Assembly: GCA_964472905.1 (NCBI GenBank)
Contig: CAYYMI010000071.1
Coordinates: forward strand, 1-11,117
From: Hellea sp964472905
Lineage (GTDB): Bacteria; Pseudomonadota; Alphaproteobacteria; Caulobacterales; Maricaulaceae
Direction: 5' to 3'
Length of the DNA: 11,117 nucleotides
A program made the position numbers and the translations under genes. Within the stretch, counting starts at the first letter, position 1. Every line of letters starts with the position of its first letter. The notes under the pieces were generated by a model. It was given only the letters and a program-made list of their open reading frames with translations. It searched no databases and had not been told where the DNA came from. Of the stretch, positions 5,879-11,117 are shown one piece after another.

Positions 5879-7939
5879 ATGTTGAGAATAATTCTATCAA
5901 TATGTTTATGGATGCTCGCGCTTCCGAGCTTTGCAAGCCAGTCTATCCCTGTTGATACGGGGAAGGTGAACGCATCGCTGGTAAGCTCGCATGATGTCGT
6001 GCCGCCAGGTGGACGCTTTCATATTGCGCTACGCACGGAGCTTGATCCGCATTGGCATACTTATTGGCGTAATCCTGGAGATAGCGGCGAGCCTGTTCAT
6101 GTCGAATGGAAAGTATCCGAAGGCGTAACAATCGGCGATATTCATTGGCCATTACCGCAAACCCTCGCGACGGGTCCGATTATTAATTATGGGTTTGAAG
6201 GCACGCCGCTTTTCCCTGTCGAATTTACTGTACCTGCCACAGCAGAGCCAGGCTCTGTAATGATATTTGACGCGGATTTTTATTATCTAGTTTGTAAAGA
6301 TGTCTGCATCCCTGAACAGGGCAAGGCGAGCTTGCCGATAAAAGTCGGTAGCGCCGAAATTGATACGCGTTGGGATGGTGAAATTAAAGCTGCTTTGGCC
6401 GCAACGCCAAAAGCTGGAAAGATGACGGGCGGCATTAAAAAATCTGGTGATAATGTTATAATCGGAGTTGAAAATATACCTGCTAGCGCCGATTTAAGCG
6501 CCGCGCATTTCTTTCCTTACGATCAAGGCGTGCTGGGACATAGCCAAGCTCAAATTGTGAGACTTGGACAACGCGGATTGGAAATATCAACTCAGGCGGA
6601 ATATTTATGGGATGAAGATTTGCCACAAACATTTTCCGGTGTTTTAGCCTTTACCAAAAATGGCGAGCGCCTTGGCCAAGAGGTGACTCTGAATGTTGGC
6701 CAAACGGTTGATATAGGGTTGGCGGCTACGAAGACGGCGAAAAAAGCCACCATTGGCGGCGTGACGCTCTGGACAGCCATTATTGGCGCCTTAATTGGTG
6801 GGCTTATTCTCAACCTTATGCCCTGCGTGTTTCCGGTTATTTCAATCAAAGCTTTATCTATTGCGAAAGCTGCCCACGGCGAACGGGCCGCCATTAAGCG
6901 CGAAGCCTGGCTTTATACAGCGGGTGTGATTGCGACGTTTCTTTTACTGACCTTTATATTGCTGGCGTTCAAAGCAGGCGGTTCAGAAATTGGTTGGGGC
7001 TTTCAGTTGCAATCACCCAAAGTCGTAGGCGTTTTAGCTGTTCTACTTTTTGTCATCGGTTTGAACCTACTCGGCCTGTTTGAATTTGGCACAGGATTGC
7101 AAAATACAGGGTCTGAACTGACACAAAAATCCGGCGCGGCCGGGTCATTTTTTACAGGGGCTTTGGCCGTCGTCGTCGCGACGCCATGTACTGCGCCTCT
7201 AATGGCGGGCGCAGTGGGTTATGCCTTAGCCTCGCCCGCTTTGATAACCTTGGCAGTCTTTATGGCTTTGGCTATTGGTTTTGCTTTGCCATTTTTACTC
7301 ATCGCATATGTTCCGGGACTGCTATCCAAGCTTCCTAAACCCGGGCCTTGGATGGAACGGTTTAAGGAAATCCTGGCGTTCCCGATGTTCGCCGCCGCGA
7401 TTTGGTTAGTTTGGGTCTTAAGCCTACAAGCCGGCGAAGACGGTGTTCTTTATGTTCTGGCGGCTATGCTCGCGGCGGGCTTTGCGATTTGGTGTCTTAA
7501 AAGAACAGGCGGTCTGGCAAAAGCTTTTGCTGCCGTGGCTATTTTGGCGGCCATAGCCCTCCCGATATCAACTCACCCCAAACAGGTTAATCTCGCCCAT
7601 GAGACGGATACATGGTCATCGGCACGGGTAAGTGAACTTCAAGCTGAAGGACGATCTATATTTGTTGATTTTACGGCGGCATGGTGCGTGACGTGTAAGG
7701 TCAATGAAAAGGTTGTGCTGGATCAAGAGCGGACAAAAAAGCTCTTCCAAGATACAAATACAGCCTTTTTGATTGCCGATTGGACCAATAAAAATGACGT
7801 TATTGCGCAGGAGCTAGCTAAATATGGGCGCGCCGGCGTTCCGCTCTATTTGGTTTATAATCAAAATTCCGTGAGTCCTGAAATTTTACCTCAAGTTTTG
7901 ACCTATGATGTGATAAGAGACGCCATAGCGGGTAAATAA
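5879..7939 (+). CDS. dsbD: DsbD/ScsB-type thiol:disulfide interchange protein
   Basis: This inner-membrane reductase would carry electrons from cytoplasmic thioredoxin to periplasmic thiol proteins. Numbered from the ATG at 5879 (686 residues), it has a signal peptide MLRIILSICLWMLALPSFA. A DsbD-alpha-like periplasmic domain follows, with the pair C139/C143 in LVCKDVCIPE. About eight membrane segments span roughly 296-563, with Cys316 in NLMPCVFPV and Cys437 in VATPCTAPL as the membrane redox pair. The C-terminal periplasmic thioredoxin domain has AAWCVTCK (C603/C606) and a cis-Pro loop GVPLYLVY. All six redox cysteines are thus present. Earlier in-frame starts (TTG 5849, ATG 5861) exist without a clear ribosome binding site. 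I prefer 5879 because it gives a standard signal peptide, but the start is uncertain. The secreted peroxiredoxin-like gene 72 bases downstream is a likely partner. Confidence 0.93.
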   Translation: MLRIILSICLWMLALPSFASQSIPVDTGKVNASLVSSHDVVPPGGRFHIALRTELDPHWHTYWRNPGDSGEPVHVEWKVSEGVTIGDIHWPLPQTLATGPIINYGFEGTPLFPVEFTVPATAEPGSVMIFDADFYYLVCKDVCIPEQGKASLPIKVGSAEIDTRWDGEIKAALAATPKAGKMTGGIKKSGDNVIIGVENIPASADLSAAHFFPYDQGVLGHSQAQIVRLGQRGLEISTQAEYLWDEDLPQTFSGVLAFTKNGERLGQEVTLNVGQTVDIGLAATKTAKKATIGGVTLWTAIIGALIGGLILNLMPCVFPVISIKALSIAKAAHGERAAIKREAWLYTAGVIATFLLLTFILLAFKAGGSEIGWGFQLQSPKVVGVLAVLLFVIGLNLLGLFEFGTGLQNTGSELTQKSGAAGSFFTGALAVVVATPCTAPLMAGAVGYALASPALITLAVFMALAIGFALPFLLIAYVPGLLSKLPKPGPWMERFKEILAFPMFAAAIWLVWVLSLQAGEDGVLYVLAAMLAAGFAIWCLKRTGGLAKAFAAVAILAAIALPISTHPKQVNLAHETDTWSSARVSELQAEGRSIFVDFTAAWCVTCKVNEKVVLDQERTKKLFQDTNTAFLIADWTNKNDVIAQELAKYGRAGVPLYLVYNQNSVSPEILPQVLTYDVIRDAIAGK

Positions 7940-7959
7940 GCCCGTTAATGAACTTATAA

Positions 7960-7985
7960 GCTCTCTTAAGCGTAGTAAGAAGAGC
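7960..7985. other. Imperfect hairpin between the reductase and the thioredoxin-fold gene
   Basis: GCTCT at 7960-7964 and AGAGC at 7981-7985 pair, with TTA/TAA extending the stem across a small bulge and a loop of about 7 bases. No T-run follows, so it is not an obvious terminator. It may only modulate mRNA stability between two co-transcribed genes. Confidence 0.3.
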
Positions 7986-8011
7986 ATCCCTGTTAAAATA
8001 AGAGGACAAAC

Positions 8012-8632
8012 ATGACATTTACAAAAATATCTTTAACCGCCGCCGCTATCCTAGCCGTGTCAATTGCGGCCCCAGCCAATGCGAAAATTGCAACGGGTAG
8101 CAATGTCTCTGACATGACGGTTACTGACTCAAACGGACAACTGCATAATTTATCAGATTTTGCGGGACAAAAAGTGGTTCTCGAATGGACCAATCACGGC
8201 TGTCCTTATGTCGTTAAGCATTACGATACGGGCAATATGCAAAAAACGCAGAAATTAGCGACAGCAGGAGATGATGCTGTTTGGTTGTCTATAGTTTCCA
8301 GCGCGCCGGGTAAGCAAGGCTATGTCTCGGGAGAGGAAGCTAATGCTCTAACAACATCACGAAATGCAGCGCCAACAGCAGTTGTTCTCGACCCTTCTGG
8401 CACAGCGGGGCGCACATTTAGCGCTAAAACAACACCGCATATGTTCATCATCGATGAAGAGCAAACACTCGTATATCAAGGCGCGATTGATGATAATCGC
8501 TCGTCTCGTCTCTCAAGCGTTGCGGGAGCCAAAAATTATGTCATGGCTGCGCTAGATGATCTTAATTCTGGCGTGGAAGTTGCAGTCTCTGATACAGCGC
8601 CATATGGCTGCTCAGTCAAATACGGTTCATAA
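8012..8632 (+). CDS. Secreted peroxiredoxin/thioredoxin-fold (redoxin) protein
   Basis: This is a 206-residue periplasmic thiol protein. The N-terminus is a clear Sec signal peptide with cleavage predicted after APANA (residue 24). The AhpC/TSA-Redoxin-type fold shows the active-site segment VVLEWTNHGCPYVVKHY (55-71), with a single Cys64 rather than CxxC, a TPHMFIID strand (141-148) with the conserved cis-Pro142, and YQGAIDDN (155-162). A second Cys200 sits near the C-terminus in YGCSVKYG and could be the resolving cysteine. That suggests a peroxiredoxin-like enzyme reduced by the adjacent DsbD-type protein. A comparable reductase-peroxiredoxin partnership is known for ScsB-type proteins in Caulobacter. 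The ATG has a strong AAGAGGA 5 bases upstream. A strong terminator follows. Peroxidase activity is inferred, not shown. Confidence 0.88.
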   Translation: MTFTKISLTAAAILAVSIAAPANAKIATGSNVSDMTVTDSNGQLHNLSDFAGQKVVLEWTNHGCPYVVKHYDTGNMQKTQKLATAGDDAVWLSIVSSAPGKQGYVSGEEANALTTSRNAAPTAVVLDPSGTAGRTFSAKTTPHMFIIDEEQTLVYQGAIDDNRSSRLSSVAGAKNYVMAALDDLNSGVEVAVSDTAPYGCSVKYGS

Positions 8633-8663
8633 TTCCCCCCACAATGGATTATGTCCCTTAGGG

Positions 8664-8691
8664 AACCCCGCTATTTATAGCGGGGTTTTTT
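8664..8691 (+). terminator. Intrinsic terminator after the redoxin gene
   Basis: AACCCCGCTA and TAGCGGGGTT form a 10-bp GC-rich stem with a TTTA loop, followed by a T-run. It is a strong factor-independent terminator for the redoxin gene and isolates pgi from it. A small TCCC/GGGA dyad lies immediately upstream. Confidence 0.94.
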
Positions 8692-8750
8692 ATTGCGATA
8701 ATACGGTTGCGGCTTAAAACAGCTTTCGAATCCCTGACTCCGAGAGCTTT

Positions 8751-10307
8751 ATGACTGACCGCGCCGCGCATTACCAAAAACTTGAAAATCTAGTGACCAA
8801 GGCAGTTGGCATTGCTGATTTATTCAAAACTGAGCCCAATCGTTTAGAGCGTTTTGTCCTGCGTGAAGGGCCTTTGCGGGCTGATTTCTCAAAACAGGCG
8901 ATCTCTGAAAACGCGCTGGACGCTTTGCTGGGTTTCGCGGCGCGTTGTGATCTTGAGGAGTGGCGCGCCAAGTTATTCTCAGGCGAAAAAGTCAACACTT
9001 CCGAAGACCGTGCGGTTTTACATATGGCGCTGCGCGGCGTTGGCGGGAGCAAAGCCCATCAAAAACAGGTCGCGGATATGCGCAAAGTCATGGCCAAATT
9101 TTCTAATAAAATTCGCAAAGACGGAAAGTTTAAAAACATTGTCCATATCGGTATTGGCGGTTCTGACCTTGGCCCGCGCTTAGTCGCCGATGGTTTCGAG
9201 GCCAGCGCTGAGCAAAGTTTGAACTTACGCTTTGCCGAAAACGTCGATGGGGCTTCGGTCAATGACGCGACCCGCGGGCTTAAGCCCAAAGACACGCTCG
9301 CCATTGTTGTCTCTAAATCTTTCGGCACCCAAGAAACAAAAATGAACGGGCAGGCGGTCCGCGCATGGTTGGGAAAATCGGCAGCGACTAATATGATTGC
9401 TGTAACCGCGAACCGAGAGGGCGCGCAAGAGTTTGGGATAGCCGCAGATAAAATATTTGATTTCTGGGACTGGGTTGGCGGGCGTTACTCCGTCTGGTCC
9501 GCTGTCGGTCTATCCTTGCAAATCGCCTACGGGCCCAAAGTTTTTGATGAATTCCTCAAAGGCGCGGCCAAAATGGATATGCATTTTCGCGATCAACCCT
9601 TGCAAGAAAACCTACCCGTCATGATGGCGCTGACGGGGATATGGAACCGTAATGTGCTTGGCTATAGCTCACAGGCGGTTATTCCTTATTCCAGACGGAT
9701 AAGAAAATTGGCCGCTTTCCTCCAGCAGCTTGAAATGGAAAGTAACGGTAAAAGCATCACGCGAGACGGAAAATCGGCTGGCATGACCTGTCCGATTATC
9801 TGGGGCGATGAAGGCACCAATGGACAGCATGCTTTTTTCCAATGGCTCCATCAAGGCACACCCGGCGCCCCCGTTGATTTTGTTGCCGTGCTTAAAGATC
9901 ATGAGAACCGTCCCGCCCATCACGCCGCGCTGTTGGCTAATTGTTTCGCCCAATCCGAAGCGCTTATGTTGGGTAAGCCTGAATATATAGTCCGCGAAGA
10001 GCTTGAAGAGCGCCCCGACGCCGACGCGATAGCGCCGCAAAAAACCTTCCCCGGTAACCGTCCGTCCACGACGATTACGCTGGATGAATTATCCCCCTTC
10101 GCGCTCGGACACCTCATCGCGCTTTATGAGCATAAAGTCTTTGTCCAAGGGGTGATCTGGAACGTCAATAGTTTCGACCAATGGGGCGTCCAGCTCGGCA
10201 AGGTCTTGGCGACAACGATTTTGGATGAAATGGAAACTGGCGAGCCAGGCGATCACGACCCAAGTACGAGCGCCTTGATGGGGTTGGTGGGTAACGGAAC
10301 TGCCTGA
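8751..10307 (+). CDS. pgi: Glucose-6-phosphate isomerase
   Basis: This cytosolic enzyme interconverts glucose 6-phosphate and fructose 6-phosphate in glycolysis and gluconeogenesis. The 518-residue length is slightly below the 549 of E. coli. Signature blocks are VHIGIGGSDLGPRLV (131-145), VVSKSFGTQET (186-196, phosphate binding), WVGGRYSVWSAVG (241-253), LEMESNGKS (327-335), GTNGQHAFFQWLHQGT (355-370) and SFDQWGVQLGK (474-484) with catalytic Lys484. His384 in KDHENRP aligns with E. coli His386. At the place of E. coli Glu355 (WGEPGTNGQ) this protein has WGDEGTNGQ, so Asp353 occupies the catalytic Glu column with Glu354 beside it. GAGAG 4 bases before the ATG supports the start. The gene has a terminator on its upstream side and appears to form its own unit. 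Confidence 0.97.
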   Translation: MTDRAAHYQKLENLVTKAVGIADLFKTEPNRLERFVLREGPLRADFSKQAISENALDALLGFAARCDLEEWRAKLFSGEKVNTSEDRAVLHMALRGVGGSKAHQKQVADMRKVMAKFSNKIRKDGKFKNIVHIGIGGSDLGPRLVADGFEASAEQSLNLRFAENVDGASVNDATRGLKPKDTLAIVVSKSFGTQETKMNGQAVRAWLGKSAATNMIAVTANREGAQEFGIAADKIFDFWDWVGGRYSVWSAVGLSLQIAYGPKVFDEFLKGAAKMDMHFRDQPLQENLPVMMALTGIWNRNVLGYSSQAVIPYSRRIRKLAAFLQQLEMESNGKSITRDGKSAGMTCPIIWGDEGTNGQHAFFQWLHQGTPGAPVDFVAVLKDHENRPAHHAALLANCFAQSEALMLGKPEYIVREELEERPDADAIAPQKTFPGNRPSTTITLDELSPFALGHLIALYEHKVFVQGVIWNVNSFDQWGVQLGKVLATTILDEMETGEPGDHDPSTSALMGLVGNGTA

Positions 10308-10325
10308 TATATAGGCTTAGGTCAT

Positions 10326-10354
10326 AAAAAAAGCCCGGATGGATAATCCGGGCT
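10326..10354 (-). terminator. Hairpin with T-run in the leftward direction
   Basis: AGCCCGGAT and ATCCGGGCT form a perfect 9-bp stem with a 5-base loop. Seven A precede it on the + strand, so the transcript that would end in a U-run is the leftward one. In the rightward sense it sits 24 bases after the pgi stop and is followed by AAAG, a poor U-tract. It may still end or protect the pgi mRNA, but its form fits a minus-strand transcript better. No minus-strand gene is recognisable to its right. Confidence 0.7.
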
Positions 10355-10383
10355 AAAGTTACATCGCATCAGGGGAAAGAAAG

Positions 10384-10479
10384 ATGCGTTACCTTTTCAT
10401 CAGCATTCTGAGCGTGCTTGCAATTCTCTTTCAAATCTTTGCGCTGAATATGAATCGCGCGATGGGAGATTCATCGTAA
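10384..10479 (+). CDS. Putative 31-residue single-pass membrane protein
   Basis: A short open frame begins at ATG 10384 and ends at TAA 10477-10479. It starts MRYLFISILSVLAILFQIFA, followed by an 11-residue polar end with NMNRAM and GDSS. Roughly residues 3-20 are strongly hydrophobic, preceded by one Arg, as in small inner-membrane proteins or an uncleaved signal anchor. An AGGGGA ribosome binding site lies about 7 bases upstream at 10371-10376. I do not recognise the protein. The frame lies alone in the 291-base gap between pgi and the thioesterase, after a hairpin. The good ribosome binding site and coherent hydrophobic segment favour a real gene, but so short a frame could be chance. Confidence 0.5.
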   Translation: MRYLFISILSVLAILFQIFALNMNRAMGDSS

Positions 10480-10587
10480 TCTTAGCCAATACGGTGTATA
10501 AATGTGCTTCGCCGTGCATGGAACGAGCTAGCTATCATGAACTGTGGACGGACATTGCCCGCGCTCCTAATAGATAATTGTCTTATA

Positions 10588-10592
10588 CGGAG
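10588..10592 (+). promoter_or_regulatory. Ribosome binding site fixing the thioesterase start
   Basis: CGGAG lies 6 bases before the ATG at 10599 and has no useful spacing to the in-frame TTG at 10578. This supports the ATG as the true start. Confidence 0.7.
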
Positions 10593-10598
10593 TTGATA

Positions 10599-10997
10599 AT
10601 GTCATTGAAGTTCCGCACGCGAAAGCTCATCAAACCTGAAGACCTTAATGGTCGGAATACTCTCTTTGGCGGCCGGCTCCTCGCGTGGATAGATGAGGAA
10701 TGCGCGATCTATTGTGCGTGCCAGATGAAAACCCATAATATCGTCACGAAATATATCAGCGAAATGAATTTTATGACTCCCGCCTATCAAGGGGATATGA
10801 TTGAAATAGGCGTCGATACTGTCTCGGTCGGGAAAACATCACTCACCCTGACCTGTGTTGTCAGGAATAAAGATACCAAAGAAGAGATAATTCGTGTCGA
10901 TAAACTGGTCTTCGTCGCCGTTAACCGCCAAGGCCGGCCCACACCCCATGCTTTAGCGGACACATCCGAACAATCTGCAGAGCGCTTAGCGAGCTAA
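10599..10997 (+). CDS. Acyl-CoA thioesterase, single hotdog domain (YciA/ACOT type)
   Basis: This 132-residue protein would hydrolyse acyl-CoA to free acid and CoA in the cytosol. The hotdog signature is NGRNTLFGGRLLAWIDEECA (17-36), with Asn20 and Asp32 in the positions of the catalytic Asn and Asp of YciA/ACOT-type enzymes. YISEMNFMTPAYQGDMIEIG (52-71) and VGKTSLTLTCVVRNKDT (76-92) give the following strands. The length is typical of single-domain members, which usually work as hexamers or trimers of dimers. The gene lies 291 bases after pgi and has its own ribosome binding site. It is a different subfamily from the double-hotdog protein at 3364-4287. Chain-length preference cannot be read from sequence. 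Confidence 0.9.
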   Translation: MSLKFRTRKLIKPEDLNGRNTLFGGRLLAWIDEECAIYCACQMKTHNIVTKYISEMNFMTPAYQGDMIEIGVDTVSVGKTSLTLTCVVRNKDTKEEIIRVDKLVFVAVNRQGRPTPHALADTSEQSAERLAS

Positions 10998-11023
10998 TTT
11001 TATATTCGCTTTGAGGTTTCCTA

Positions 11024-11117
11024 ATGTCTTACTTGTGGCGTTTTAAGCCGCTCATAATGTCTGCTTTGAGGGTGCGGTTTCAACTGGTCGTCGCAACACA
11101 TTGGCTGAACCGTTCAG
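11024..11117 (+). CDS. Possible start of a further gene, truncated by the window end
   Basis: An ATG at 11024, with GAGG 7 bases upstream (11013-11016), opens a frame beginning MSYLWRFKPLIMSALRVRF that remains open to the last base, about 31 codons. I do not recognise the protein. The sequence is basic and partly hydrophobic. Too little is visible to distinguish a real gene from non-coding DNA. Confidence 0.3.
   Translation, partial: MSYLWRFKPLIMSALRVRFQLVVATHWLNRS

Noticed and set aside
10518..10577. 19-residue frame starting MERASYHELW before the hotdog thioesterase
   Set aside because: No ribosome binding site and no distinctive composition; weaker than the 31-residue frame upstream.
10578..10598. 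TTG start for the hotdog thioesterase
   Set aside because: The ribosome binding site at 10588-10592 is placed for the ATG at 10599.
11078..11117. Possible insertion-sequence end at the window edge
   Set aside because: No terminal inverted repeat or transposase motif can be identified in the few bases available.

Overview
The window looks like chromosomal DNA of a marine-type alphaproteobacterium with moderate GC content. The pointers are a SapC-family gene, a Zur regulator with an alphaproteobacterial-style His-rich N-terminus, a DsbD/ScsB-like reductase beside a periplasmic peroxiredoxin-like protein, and several acyl-CoA genes in short operons. A Caulobacterales/Maricaulales-type host (for example a Hyphomonadaceae relative) is my inference, not something the sequence proves. 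I see no phage, insertion sequence, CRISPR array, tRNA or rRNA.

Left part (1-4737), acyl-CoA metabolism plus zinc regulation. A rightward cluster carries the C-terminal part of a FadB/FadJ-type 3-hydroxyacyl-CoA dehydrogenase, cut by the window edge. It is followed by two different crotonase-fold genes and an alpha/beta hydrolase. The last three genes are separated by 2 and 0 bases, so they are probably translationally coupled. They meet a leftward pair head-on with a 12-base overlap. That pair is zur, with all expected zinc ligands visible, and a double-hotdog acyl-CoA thioesterase-like gene 6 bases downstream.

Middle (4738-8700), envelope. A 153-base divergent region with two inverted repeats separates zur from a SapC-family gene, whose product ends in a lysine/alanine/proline-rich tail. 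A strong intrinsic terminator closes it. Next comes a DsbD-type membrane thiol reductase and then a secreted peroxiredoxin/thioredoxin-fold protein, closed by a second strong terminator. These two probably work together: electrons from cytoplasmic thioredoxin would pass through the membrane protein to the periplasmic thiol protein.

Right part (8701-11117). Glucose-6-phosphate isomerase (pgi) stands alone with its own ribosome binding site. A hairpin oriented as a leftward terminator follows, then a probable 31-residue single-pass membrane protein with a good ribosome binding site. After that come a single-hotdog acyl-CoA thioesterase and the start of a possible further reading frame that runs off the window.

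Most of the window is ordinary housekeeping content. The items most worth a second look are the 31-residue small membrane protein, the basic tail on SapC, the zur-thioesterase operon, the reductase/peroxiredoxin pair, and the unusual residue at the expected catalytic glutamate of Pgi. I did not find convincing evidence for a wholly new multi-gene system.
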